Shown here one piece after another: positions 41,868 through 49,852 of a stretch of 64,000 nucleotides of DNA. The first letter of the stretch is position 1, and each line of letters starts with the position of its first letter. The position numbers and the translations under genes were made by a program. The stretch spans positions 62,001 to 126,000 of the forward strand of contig NZ_BOMV01000001.1 in NCBI RefSeq assembly GCF_016862375.1. The letters run 5' to 3'. Under the pieces are notes generated by a model that worked only from the letters and a program-made list of their open reading frames with translations, was not told the DNA's origin and did not search any database. This DNA is from Paractinoplanes rishiriensis (GTDB lineage: Bacteria; Actinomycetota; Actinomycetes; Mycobacteriales; Micromonosporaceae).

Positions 41868-42356
41868 ATGCCGTCTGAGTACGCCAAGTCGTTGGGCGCC
41901 CGCCTGCGCTCCATCCGCCAGCAGCAGGGCCTGTCTCTGCAGGGCGTGGAAGAGAAGTCGAACGGTCGCTGGAAGGCCGTCGTCGTGGGCTCGTACGAGC
42001 GCGGCGACCGTGCGGTCACCGTGTCGCGTCTTGCCGAACTGGCCGACTTCTACCGCGTCCCCGTCTCGGAGCTGCTGCCAGACGGCAGCGGAGTTCGCCT
42101 CGAGGCCACCAACAAAATCGTGCTCGACCTGGAAAAGCTGTACGACACCACCGGCGAGGACCTCGCCTACGTCGCACGGTATGCCCGGGCCATCCAGCAG
42201 CAGCGCGGCGACTACAACGGCCGCGTCCTCTCCATCCGAGCCGACGACCTGCGCGCGCTCGCCATCGTCTACGACATCTCCCCGTCCGGCCTCATCGAGC
42301 GCCTGACCGAGCAGGGCGTCCTCGTAGCCGACCCCCGCGCGTTCTTCGCCAGCTGA
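41868..42356 (+). CDS. bldD: Developmental regulator BldD
   Basis: Transcription factor that represses sporulation genes in filamentous actinobacteria when bound to c-di-GMP; 162 aa. The N-terminal helix-turn-helix domain (residues 1-75) begins MPSEYAKSLGARLRSIRQQQ and contains SYERGDRAVTVSRLAELADF. The C-terminal domain keeps the complete c-di-GMP signature RGD-X8-RxxD: RGD at 113-115 and RADD at 124-127. GGGAG lies 8-9 nt before the ATG. It is divergent from pyrR and followed by a clear terminator. Confidence 0.97.
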   Translation: MPSEYAKSLGARLRSIRQQQGLSLQGVEEKSNGRWKAVVVGSYERGDRAVTVSRLAELADFYRVPVSELLPDGSGVRLEATNKIVLDLEKLYDTTGEDLAYVARYARAIQQQRGDYNGRVLSIRADDLRALAIVYDISPSGLIERLTEQGVLVADPRAFFAS

Positions 42357-42377
42357 TCCCCCGGAGCAACACCCGCG

Positions 42378-42406
42378 AGGCCCGTGGATGTCCACGGGCC
42401 TTTCGC
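42378..42406 (+). terminator. Terminator of bldD
   Basis: AGGCCCGTGGA (42378-42388) pairs with TCCACGGGCCT (42391-42401), 11 bp, the innermost pairs probably open. A short T-tract (TTTCG) follows. It lies 21 bp after the bldD stop. Confidence 0.85.
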
Positions 42407-42537
42407 TTGCCCGCCGCCCACGCAACGGCATCGTTGTCGATATCACTTATCGTGCGCACCAGTCCCCGGCGGCCCACACACGAACGCCCGTTTTCGCTCA
42501 TGGAGTGAACGCGAAAACTCAGACCGCCGGCTCGGTC

Positions 42538-43266
42538 TCACCGGTTGAAGGTGTTGTGGTTGCCGAGAGCGACGTTGTGACCCTCCACCCGATCGACGGA
42601 ATAGGTCGGCGCCGGACCGGGCGCCGGACCGGGCGGCGGCGCCTCGTGGCGGGCCCCGGCCGGTGCACCGCCGGTGGCGTCCTCGTCGGGCACGAAGATC
42701 CACGCGTCGGCGCCGAAGTCCTTCTCGGGAATCTGCGCCCGCACCTGGCGGAAGCGGTCGGGGCGGGGCTTGCCGTACGGCACCACGACGCTGCGGTAGA
42801 TGACGTCCGACACGATCATGGCGATGTTCGCCCGGGGGAAGCTCCGCAGCGCCGCCTTCAGCTGAGGATCGTTGACCAGGCGGCAGACAGTCACCACGGC
42901 GTCGCCGGGAAAGCCCGCCGCACCGTCCAGGTGGACCAGGCCCTCGTGGACCGCCACCCGCAACCGGATCCGCCGGTCGTCGCCGCGGTAGCGGTTTTCT
43001 GCGGCCAGCAGGCGGTCCAGCGCCGCCGTCAACTCGCCGACCACCCGGCTCTCCGGAACGTCCGGCGGGATGATCGCGAGCTCACCGTCGCCACCCGACT
43101 GGGTGCTCCAGCGGCTCCGGTCGAGTTCGAGCTCGTCGCAGGCCGCCTGCATCACCCGTTGAAAGATCTGCTGCGCCTGGTACTGGGCCTCGTTGTCCTG
43201 CCGGCTGTAGCGCTCCATGTCCACGGACACCAGCAGGCGGCGGTAGGGATACGCGGGGGTCGTCAC
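42538..43266 (-). CDS. Class III cyclase-homology protein with amyloid-like C-terminal motif
   Basis: Predicted nucleotide-cyclase-like protein, 242 aa from a GTG start. The class III cyclase fold is recognisable: first metal Asp16 in LLVSVDMERYS, second metal Asp60 in SGGDGELAI, LRVAVHEGLVHL, and the dimer-contact helix GDAVVTVCRLV with Arg129 kept, but the usual Asn of that helix is replaced. It may be a divergent purine or pyrimidine cyclase or a non-catalytic homologue. A Pro-rich linker (residues ~208-220) leads to NVALGNHNTF (231-240), which matches the tail of the four-helix protein at 44782. It is transcribed divergently from the neighbouring membrane-protein gene. Longer upstream open codons are shadows. 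Confidence 0.75.
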   Translation of the reverse strand: MTTPAYPYRRLLVSVDMERYSRQDNEAQYQAQQIFQRVMQAACDELELDRSRWSTQSGGDGELAIIPPDVPESRVVGELTAALDRLLAAENRYRGDDRRIRLRVAVHEGLVHLDGAAGFPGDAVVTVCRLVNDPQLKAALRSFPRANIAMIVSDVIYRSVVVPYGKPRPDRFRQVRAQIPEKDFGADAWIFVPDEDATGGAPAGARHEAPPPGPAPGPAPTYSVDRVEGHNVALGNHNTFNR

Positions 43267-43392
43267 GGCCTCAGTCCTACCAGCGGACCGCCGCGGCAAT
43301 CCCATCAAAATGTCGTTTGGCCGGGATAAGACCTTTCGATCTTTCAATACTTTGATGTGTTCTCCGCGGCGGGTCCACCGTTCACTCGAAAC
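43267..43392. promoter_or_regulatory. Divergent promoter region of the accessory island
   Basis: A 126-bp gap between the divergent cyclase-like and three-helix membrane-protein genes. Positions ~43300-43365 are distinctly AT-richer than the surroundings (for example GATCTTTCAATACTTTGATG). It must carry promoters in both directions; no convincing Crp-type TGTGA-N6-TCACA site was found. Confidence 0.45.
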
Positions 43393-43926
43393 ATGCGCAA
43401 CGAAAAGACCCGCGAGGGAGACGCTCTGGTCGCCCTGCACACGGCCGCCCTCATGCAGCAGTCCATCGGCTACGCGGACGCCAAGATCGCAACAGTGGCC
43501 GGCGTGGTCTGCGGCTCGGCCGTGTTCCTTTTCGATCGGATGGCCGGCATCGGTGACCTCGGCCGGGCGGGTCCGGTTTGGCTCGTCGCCGGTCTGGCCA
43601 TGACCGTCCTCGCGGTCGCCGGGCTGAGCGGCGCGGTCTGGCAACTCGCCAGCGGACTGCGACCGCGCCTGGACAAGCACTGCTCGGCCGGCCGGTTGAG
43701 CATCACCACCCTGGCGTCCGGCTTGGAGCCGGCCCTCACCGGCAGTGGGGCCGGCTCGGCCGACGAATGCTGGCGACTCGCCCGCACCCTCGCGCGGATC
43801 GCGCTGACCAAACACGAGCGGGTCCGGCAAAGTCTCCTGTGGACGGCCCTGGCGCTGACCGGCATGGCGGGAATTGTGCTGTGTACGAGCCTTCCGCCGG
43901 GAATGGCGATCGGCGCAGCGGCATGA
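43393..43926 (+). CDS. Three-helix membrane protein resembling Pycsar-TM effectors
   Basis: Small membrane protein, 177 aa. An N-terminal amphipathic helix with YADAKIATVAG runs into TM1 (about residues 35-52), followed by TM2 (~60-82), a cytosolic stretch, a basic helix (LARIALTKHERVRQS) and TM3 (~150-170). This order, with the Asp-x-Lys just before TM1, resembles the Pycsar effector transmembrane (DUF5706-like) family, which disrupts the membrane when it senses cCMP or cUMP. It faces the cyclase-like gene. The start ATG 43393 lacks a good ribosome binding site. Family assignment is from pattern recognition only. Confidence 0.65.
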   Translation: MRNEKTREGDALVALHTAALMQQSIGYADAKIATVAGVVCGSAVFLFDRMAGIGDLGRAGPVWLVAGLAMTVLAVAGLSGAVWQLASGLRPRLDKHCSAGRLSITTLASGLEPALTGSGAGSADECWRLARTLARIALTKHERVRQSLLWTALALTGMAGIVLCTSLPPGMAIGAAA

Positions 43927-43989
43927 AAACGCGGGCCGAAAACGGGACGGCACGGGCGATACTGGCATCCGCATGCTCACTTTCGTCGA

Positions 43990-44709
43990 TTGGGGGACGA
44001 AGTCATCGCCGATTGGAGTCCCTTCCCACCCCGCACCCTGCTGTCCCGCTGCGACCCCGCGACCCGGGCCGAACTGATCGGGCTGGGGGTGCGCAGGACC
44101 GTGCCGGCCGGCACGGTCCTGCTGCGCGAGGGCGACGTGGAGTCACATGTGATCGTCCTGCTCGACGCGCTCGTCAAGATCTCCGGCCGGATGGCGGATG
44201 GGCGGCAGGCGCTGCTGTCGATCCGGGTCTCCGGCGACCTGATCGGCGAGATCGCGGCCTTGACCGACACGCCGCGCTCGGCTACCGCCACCACCTGTGT
44301 GCGGTCCGTCTGCGCCGTGATCGCGCGCCGGGACCTCCGCCCGTTCCTGCACGACCATCCCGAGGTGGCGGTCGAGGTGGCCGCGCTCATCGGGGGCAAG
44401 CTGCGCCGCGCCACCCGGCTCCGGGTCGACTTCGCCTCCTACCCGGTCCGGGTGCGGCTGGCGCGCGTGCTGGTGGAGATCGCCGAGCAGTACGGCACCC
44501 GCGCTGCCTCCGGGATCGTCATCGGCGTGCCGCTCACCCAGCCGGAGCTGGCCGGCCTGTGCGGTGCGGCCGAGGTGTCGCTGCAGAAGGCGATCCGCGA
44601 GCTCCGCCGGGCCGAACTCATCGACACCGGGTACCGCCGCATCATCGTGCTGGACTTCCCCGCCCTGCGCAGCCTGGCCGACATCGAGAACGGCCAGCAC
44701 CCGCTCTGA
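43990..44709 (+). CDS. Crp/Fnr-family transcriptional regulator
   Basis: Predicted cyclic-nucleotide-responsive DNA-binding protein of about 239 aa. The N-terminal cNMP-binding β-roll (residues ~12-125) has RTVPAGTVLLREGD and a well-kept phosphate-binding cassette GEIAALTDTPRSAT, including Arg and Ser/Thr. A long dimer helix and a winged helix-turn-helix follow (LTQPELAGLCGAAEVSLQKAI). The start is unclear: TTG at 43990 is the only canonical codon near, without a ribosome binding site. It lies 63 bp after the three-helix protein gene. Because the cassette is intact it could respond to a product of the cyclase-like protein; that is inference. Confidence 0.88.
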   Translation: MGDEVIADWSPFPPRTLLSRCDPATRAELIGLGVRRTVPAGTVLLREGDVESHVIVLLDALVKISGRMADGRQALLSIRVSGDLIGEIAALTDTPRSATATTCVRSVCAVIARRDLRPFLHDHPEVAVEVAALIGGKLRRATRLRVDFASYPVRVRLARVLVEIAEQYGTRAASGIVIGVPLTQPELAGLCGAAEVSLQKAIRELRRAELIDTGYRRIIVLDFPALRSLADIENGQHPL

Positions 44710-44781
44710 AACCGCACCGGCCCCGCCCTGCTGCCGGAGTCCGGTGGATCCTCCTGTCCCGAAAACCCGAGGACGGTATCG

Positions 44782-46497
44782 ATGATCAAGAATCCATCGG
44801 CGGTCTCGCCGCCGGAACCGCAACCGCCCGCTCCCGCCGTGCCGGAGAGGCCGTACCACGACATCGTCACGCGGTACGCGGCTGCCGCGGCGCACATCAA
44901 CCCCTGGCTGTGCCGGAGCATCCTGTCCAACTTCCTGGACCGGCCGCAATGCGCCTGGGGTCCGGCGATCGGCGTCGACGCCCTGGGTGTCGTCCGCCAC
45001 GCCGTCGAGGCGCGGCGCCGCCGCAGGGTCCGCGACCTGTTGCTGGTCGGCGTCCTGCTGGGCGCGGCGGTGACCGTCCTGGTCCGGTTGTCGGCGCGGC
45101 ACGGTCTCCGCCCGACCGTCTCGACCATGGCCGTGTGCGCGCTGCTCGCCGGGGTGGGCTGGCTCTTCCGCCGGCTCCTGTGGCGCAAGATCGCTGAGGG
45201 GTGGCGGAAGCTGCGCGGACGGCCCGGTCAGCTGCTCTCATCGATCGCCGGCGCACTGCTCCTCCTGACGTTGACCGGCATGACCGTCGTCCGCTGGCCG
45301 GGCATCAGGACCGACCTGGCGATCGCGGCCGGCGCGGCCCTGGCCGCCTGGGCGGTGCTGCTGGTCTCCGCGTGGCTCTCGCTGCGCCGCGCCGTCGCGG
45401 TCCGGGACGGGTGCGGCCGCACCGCGAGCCTGGCCCGGCCGCTGCCGGCGACGGTCGAGGACCGGCTGAGCGAACTGCCCGACGAGAACGTGGTCGTGTA
45501 CGGCGCCGGCCGGGACGTCCTGCCGTTCCTGGGCAGCGGGCAGCGCATCAAGGACTGGACGTTCGAGGTCGACGTGACCAAGGGCGCGCTCGGCTCGGCC
45601 GGTGAACGGCTGAAACCGCTGCCGTTCACCGACTACGAGCTCAACCGTTTCCTCGACGAGAGCTTCGTCGGTGACCGGTCGGACACCAAGACCCACACGC
45701 ATCGCCTGTACGTCGACGGGCGCACCAAGGAGCTGCTCGGCGAGGCCGGCGAGCCGCTGCCGCACCCGGTGCAGCGCGTACCGCACGACCTGATTCTCGA
45801 GGAGATCGGGCGGACCCGGACGGACAGCTACCGGCGGGTCTACTTCTGCCTCCAGGAGGTCGCCCGCGACGGCGAGATCGTGGTGTCCGTGTTCGCGCGC
45901 ACCCGGACCCGCAACCGGCTCCTCTACCTGGAACTTGCCCTGCACGCCCTGTTCCCGCTGCACCCGGCGGTCATCGGCCCGGTCAGTCACCTCAGCTCGC
46001 ATCCATTAGACCTGGCCCGCAACGCGCTCGGGCGCGGCTCCCGGCGGCTTCCCCGGATGATCTTCGGGGCGTTCCCGCGGTGCGCGGCGGAGGTGCGCGA
46101 TCTCCTCCGGCGCAGCCGCAACGGGCGGCTGGCACTGCGTGCGCTCCGGCGGGACCGCCCCTTCGACTACGGCGCGAACATCACGCTCCGCGAGGGCATC
46201 TCGGCGGTCGACGTCGAGGATCTCCACTACAACGCGATCGTCGACGTCCTGTCGATCGGCGCCTCGCTGCAGGCCCGCCTGCTGACCGAGCTGCACCACT
46301 TCCTGCGGAAGCACCAGATCGACACCGCCGACTTCGACCGGACCAAGCAGAACATCGTGACCACGATCCAGACCTGGAACGTGAACGAGGTCAAGGCGAC
46401 CATGGTGGGCTTCGGCAACAACAACGACTTCCGCAACAACGAACAGCCGCCCCCGGCGAAGGACAACCCCCCGCCGGACAAGAACCCGAAGGCATGA
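44782..46497 (+). CDS. Four-helix membrane protein with Asn-rich C-terminal motif, function unknown
   Basis: Uncharacterised protein of 571 aa. After a Pro-rich N-terminus, four transmembrane helices are predicted at about 85-105, 113-131, 156-175 and 179-201. A long cytosolic region follows, with ENVVVYGAGRDVLPFLGSGQ, KDWTFEVDVTKG and ELLGEAGEPLPHPVQ, which I do not recognise as an enzyme. The end carries TMVGFGNNNDF (540-550), similar to the tail of the cyclase-like protein, followed by a Pro/Asn/Lys-rich stretch. Its stop overlaps the next gene's ATG (ATGA), so the two are translationally coupled. It may be a membrane effector or receptor. Confidence 0.8.
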   Translation: MIKNPSAVSPPEPQPPAPAVPERPYHDIVTRYAAAAAHINPWLCRSILSNFLDRPQCAWGPAIGVDALGVVRHAVEARRRRRVRDLLLVGVLLGAAVTVLVRLSARHGLRPTVSTMAVCALLAGVGWLFRRLLWRKIAEGWRKLRGRPGQLLSSIAGALLLLTLTGMTVVRWPGIRTDLAIAAGAALAAWAVLLVSAWLSLRRAVAVRDGCGRTASLARPLPATVEDRLSELPDENVVVYGAGRDVLPFLGSGQRIKDWTFEVDVTKGALGSAGERLKPLPFTDYELNRFLDESFVGDRSDTKTHTHRLYVDGRTKELLGEAGEPLPHPVQRVPHDLILEEIGRTRTDSYRRVYFCLQEVARDGEIVVSVFARTRTRNRLLYLELALHALFPLHPAVIGPVSHLSSHPLDLARNALGRGSRRLPRMIFGAFPRCAAEVRDLLRRSRNGRLALRALRRDRPFDYGANITLREGISAVDVEDLHYNAIVDVLSIGASLQARLLTELHHFLRKHQIDTADFDRTKQNIVTTIQTWNVNEVKATMVGFGNNNDFRNNEQPPPAKDNPPPDKNPKA

Positions 46498-47237
46498 CGA
46501 AGCCGCACCAGCCGGCGGTCGGGATCGTCACCGCCGGGACCGAAGAGTTCGCGGCCGTCCGGCTGTTCATCGACGGCCCGGTCCCCGCCGGCGGCCCTGA
46601 TCACCTGACCGGCACCGTGCCGGCTTTCGGCGGCGGACGGCATCACGTCGTGCTGGGCGCGCTCGGCTGCGCGAACCTGGTGCGCGGCTTCGGCTCGGTC
46701 GCCCAGATCGTCCTCTGCGGCGTCGCGACCGGCGTACCCGATCCGCTCGGCCGGACGCACGGCGTGCGCCTAGGCGACGTCGTCGTCTCCGTCTGGGGAG
46801 TCGTCGACCGGCTGGCCGGTACGGCGGAGCCGGCCGCGGTGCGTCGCCCGTCGCCGGTGCTGGTCCGGGCCGCCGACATCCTCAAGGCCGCGGAGTATGC
46901 GGAGCAGCGGCCGTGGCTCGCGCTCATCGAGGACGGCGTGCGGCAGCAGCCGTCCTTCGCTCCGCCGGGCGACGCCTCGCCCCGCGTCCACTTCGGCCGG
47001 GTCGGCAGCCGGGCCCACGACGCCCGGCTCGCCGCCGAGCAGGGCCTGCTCGCTCTGGAGACGAAGGCCGAGGAGGTCGGCCACGGCGGCCTCGGATGGC
47101 TGATGGTCCGCGGCGTCAGCGAGATCGCCGACGCCGCGACCAGCCGCCGATGGCGGCCGTACGCCGCGCTCACCGCCGCGGCGTACGTCCGGTGCCTGCT
47201 CGGCGAAACTCCCGTGATCGCCGGGCGGACGCCGTGA
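46494..47237 (+). CDS. Nucleoside-phosphorylase-like protein
   Basis: Protein of 247 aa with the PNP/MTA-SAH-nucleosidase fold. Visible family features are VGIVTAGTEEFAAV at the N-terminus, LCGVATGV … RLGDVVVS in the middle, an MEGAA-like ALETKAEEV around Glu189, and VRGVSEIAD … RWRPYAALTAAAYV at the C-terminus. The catalytic Asp of the usual RGxSD motif is Glu210 here. Such stand-alone or fused phosphorylase domains are common in bacterial conflict systems. Its ATG overlaps the stop of the four-helix membrane protein. The gene ends 4 bp from the convergent nusB. Activity could be nucleosidase, NAD- or nucleotide-directed, or binding only. Confidence 0.82.
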   Translation: MTKPHQPAVGIVTAGTEEFAAVRLFIDGPVPAGGPDHLTGTVPAFGGGRHHVVLGALGCANLVRGFGSVAQIVLCGVATGVPDPLGRTHGVRLGDVVVSVWGVVDRLAGTAEPAAVRRPSPVLVRAADILKAAEYAEQRPWLALIEDGVRQQPSFAPPGDASPRVHFGRVGSRAHDARLAAEQGLLALETKAEEVGHGGLGWLMVRGVSEIADAATSRRWRPYAALTAAAYVRCLLGETPVIAGRTP

Positions 47238-47241
47238 GACG

Positions 47242-47676
47242 TTACCTCGTGGCGAACTCGGCGATGCGGCCGAGGACGCCGTTCAGGAACCTGGGGCTGT
47301 CGTCGGTTGACATCTGTTTCGCGAGTTCGACGGCCTCGGTGATGGCCACCGGGTCGTCGATCTCGGGGACGTAGAGCAGCTCGTAAACGGCGATCCGGGC
47401 CAGGTTGCGGTCGACCACGGGCATGCGGTCGAGCGTCCAGCCCTCGGCGTAGCTGGCGATCAACTCGTCGATGCGGTCCAGGTTTTTGGCGACGCCCTCG
47501 ATCAGGCCTACGGCGTAGTCCATGTGGTCGGGGCGGGGGGTCCCGATGCGTGCCTCGTAGCTGCGCAGTACCTCGCTGGGGGGCAGGTCCCGCAGGTCGG
47601 CCTCGTAGAGGACGTCGAGAGCCCGTTTGCGCGCCTTGCGACGCGCGGGCATCTGCGTCTTAGGGCCTTCCGACAT
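47242..47676 (-). CDS. nusB: Transcription antitermination factor NusB
   Basis: Forms the boxA-binding NusB-NusE complex for rRNA antitermination. It is all-helical, 144 aa, with RRKARKRALDVLYEADLRD, ERIDELI-like NLDRIDELIASYAEGW, DRNLARIAVYELLY, and the C-terminal FLNGVLGRIAEF. It starts 2 bp after the efp stop. It is the last gene of the aroB-aroQ-efp-nusB run. Confidence 0.97.
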   Translation of the reverse strand: MSEGPKTQMPARRKARKRALDVLYEADLRDLPPSEVLRSYEARIGTPRPDHMDYAVGLIEGVAKNLDRIDELIASYAEGWTLDRMPVVDRNLARIAVYELLYVPEIDDPVAITEAVELAKQMSTDDSPRFLNGVLGRIAEFATR

Positions 47677-47678
47677 GA

Positions 47679-48236
47679 TCAGGAGCGACCGAGGTAGCGG
47701 CCGTCGCGGGTGTCGACCTTGATCTTTTCGCCGGTCGTGATGAACAGCGGGACCTGGACGGTGGCGCCGGTCTCGACGGTGGCCGGCTTGGTGCCGCCGG
47801 TGGAGCGGTCGCCCTGCAGGCCCGGCTCGGTGTAGGTGACCTCGAGGAACACGCTGGTCGGCAGCTCGATGTAGAGCGGGACGCCCTCGTGCGTGGCGAC
47901 CGTGGCCTCGGCCTCGGGGAGCAGGTAGTTGGCGTTCTCGCCCACCGTGCCGCCGGAGACCGTGATCTGGTCGAACGTGTCCAGGTCCATGAAGACGAAG
48001 TCCTCGCCGTCCTGGTAGAGGTACTGCATCGTGCGCTTGTCGACGGTGGCCGTCTCGACCTTGGTGCCCGCGTTGAAGGTCTTGTCGACGACCTTGCCGG
48101 AGAGCACATTCTTGAGCGTGGTGCGCACGAACGCCCCACCCTTACCCGGCTTGACGTGCTGGAACTCGACGACCGACCACAGGTCGCCGTCGAGGTTGAG
48201 CACCAGGCCGTTCTTCAGGTCGTTCGTGGAAGCCAT
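47679..48236 (-). CDS. efp: Translation elongation factor P
   Basis: Relieves ribosome stalling at polyproline stretches; 185 aa in three β-barrel domains. The loop that reaches the peptidyl-transferase centre is KPGKGGAF with Lys32 at the tip. The C-terminal domain ends [14 protein letters not shown], which carries the EF-P signature region. No EpmA/EpmB-type modification genes are visible. The polyproline-rich 1,289-residue protein in this window would be a natural client. Confidence 0.98.
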   Translation of the reverse strand: MASTNDLKNGLVLNLDGDLWSVVEFQHVKPGKGGAFVRTTLKNVLSGKVVDKTFNAGTKVETATVDKRTMQYLYQDGEDFVFMDLDTFDQITVSGGTVGENANYLLPEAEATVATHEGVPLYIELPTSVFLEVTYTEPGLQGDRSTGGTKPATVETGATVQVPLFITTGEKIKVDTRDGRYLGRS

Positions 48237-48291
48237 GTTTTCCGAAGCCCTGTCTGCATCGTTGTCGGTGACCGAACGAGTTTACCGGCGA

Positions 48292-48726
48292 CTACACATC
48301 ACCGGCGAATTGGGCCAGGTGCTCCAGCGCCAGCCGGTATCCGTCGATGCCGAGGCCCGCGATGACCCCGGTCGCCACCGCCGAAATGACCGAATGATGG
48401 CGGAATTCCTCGCGGGTGTGGATGTTCGAGATGTGCACCTCCACCAGGCGGCCCGTGAGCATGGCACAGGCGTCACGGATCGCGATGTTGTAGTGCGTCC
48501 AGGCGCCCGGGTTGATCACCACGTGCGCACCCTCGTCGGCGGCCGCGTGCAGCCAGCCGATCATCTCCCATTCGGCGTCAGTCTGCCGCACCACGGCCTC
48601 GACGCCCAGTCGCTTGGCTGCTTCCTCACACCGCGCAACCAGATCCGCATACGTGGTCGCGCCGTACACCGTCGGCTCCCGGGTGCCCAGCCGCCCGAGG
48701 TTCGGCCCGTTCAGCACATAGATCAC
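48292..48726 (-). CDS. aroQ: 3-dehydroquinate dehydratase (type II)
   Basis: Third step of the shikimate pathway, converting 3-dehydroquinate to dehydroshikimate. The 144-residue type II enzyme shows [15 protein letters not shown], the catalytic-Tyr loop [25 protein letters not shown] and [18 protein letters not shown]. The start overlaps the aroB stop by 4 bp. Confidence 0.97.
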   Translation of the reverse strand: MIYVLNGPNLGRLGTREPTVYGATTYADLVARCEEAAKRLGVEAVVRQTDAEWEMIGWLHAAADEGAHVVINPGAWTHYNIAIRDACAMLTGRLVEVHISNIHTREEFRHHSVISAVATGVIAGLGIDGYRLALEHLAQFAGDV

Positions 48727-49784
48727 CGCGCCACCTCCGCATATGCCCGCCGCAGCAGTTCCTCGTCCGGCCCGCTGAGGATGCCCGGCTTCGCCAGGCC
48801 GTCAAGAACCACGAAACGCAAGGTGGCTGCCCGCGCCTTCTTGTCGACGCGCATCGCGCTCAGGAGATCGGTCCAGGCTTCTTGGGGGTACGCGGTGGGA
48901 AGCCCGACGAGTTCGAGGAGCTCGCGGTGCCGGGCCGCCGTCCGGTCATCCAGTCGGCCGGACAATCGGGACAACGCACCCGCGAACACGAGCCCGACGG
49001 AAATGGCGTGCCCGTGCTTCCACGTGTATTTCTCGCGCTTCTCGATCGCGTGCCCGAGGGTGTGCCCGTAGTTGAGGATCTCGCGCAGCCCGGACTCCTT
49101 GAGGTCGACGCCGACCACCTCGGCCTTGACCCGCACCGCCCGCTCGACCAGTTCCCGCAGCACCGCACCGGCCGGATCGACCGCGCCGGCCGGGTCGCCC
49201 TCGATCAGCTCGAGGATCCGCGGGTCGGCGATGAAGCCGCACTTGATCACCTCGGCCAGGCCGGCCACCAGGTCGTCGGCCGGCAGCATGGCCAGCGCGT
49301 CCAGGTCGCACAGCACACCGGCCGGCGGATGGAACGCGCCCACCAGGTTTTTGCCGGCCGCAATGTTGACCCCGGTCTTGCCGCCGACCGCCGCGTCGAC
49401 CATGCCGAGCAGCGACGTCGACACCGGCACCCAGCGCACCCCGCGCAGCCAGCCGGCCGCCACGAACCCGGCCAGGTCGGTCACCGCGCCGCCGCCCACG
49501 CCGACCACCACGTCGGTCCGGGTGAAGTTGGCCGCGCCGAGTTCGTCCCAGCAGCGGGCGGCCACCTCGATCGACTTGCCGCGCTCGGCGTCCGGTACCT
49601 CGATCGGCAGTGCCCGCGCGCCGCATTTGGCCGCGATCTGCTCGGCCCGCTCGCGCAGCGGGGCGGAATAGAGGATCGCCGCCTGCGCCGCGCCCTCGAT
49701 CAGGCCGGGCAGCTCGCCGGCCAGATCGGAGCCGACCAGCACGTCGTACGGCCGGTCGCCGGCCACGTTGATGCGTGTAACCAC
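48723..49784 (-). CDS. aroB: 3-dehydroquinate synthase
   Basis: Second step of the shikimate pathway; NAD- and metal-dependent, 353 aa. The NAD-binding [20 protein letters not shown] and [20 protein letters not shown] motifs are intact, as are the metal-site Glu in LAEVIKCGF and the His in [12 protein letters not shown]. It is the first gene after the antisense RHH/Clp-N gene that splits it from aroK, so it needs a promoter in the 68-bp gap upstream or readthrough under the opposing gene. Confidence 0.97.
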   Translation of the reverse strand: MVTRINVAGDRPYDVLVGSDLAGELPGLIEGAAQAAILYSAPLRERAEQIAAKCGARALPIEVPDAERGKSIEVAARCWDELGAANFTRTDVVVGVGGGAVTDLAGFVAAGWLRGVRWVPVSTSLLGMVDAAVGGKTGVNIAAGKNLVGAFHPPAGVLCDLDALAMLPADDLVAGLAEVIKCGFIADPRILELIEGDPAGAVDPAGAVLRELVERAVRVKAEVVGVDLKESGLREILNYGHTLGHAIEKREKYTWKHGHAISVGLVFAGALSRLSGRLDDRTAARHRELLELVGLPTAYPQEAWTDLLSAMRVDKKARAATLRFVVLDGLAKPGILSGPDEELLRRAYAEVAR

Positions 49785-49811
49785 GGCGGTGAGCCTATCG
49801 GCGGGGCAATG

Positions 49812-49844
49812 GGGTTATATCTTTCTACCCCCACCAGGGTTATA
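49812..49844 (+). repeat. Direct repeat GGGTTATA (two copies, 25 bp apart)
   Basis: GGGTTATA occurs at 49812-49819 and 49837-49844 in the short AT-rich gap between divergent aroB and the RHH/Clp-N gene. The second copy runs into TATAAA, a good -10 box that would start transcription almost at the ATG (49853). The pair could be an operator for the RHH protein; unproven. Confidence 0.5.
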
Positions 49845-49852
49845 AACGGTGC

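Noticed and set aside
43267..43980. N-terminal extension of the cyclase-like protein to 480 aa
   Set aside because: The extension runs antisense through the three-helix membrane protein gene, has no domain, and the cyclase fold begins right at the GTG at 43266.
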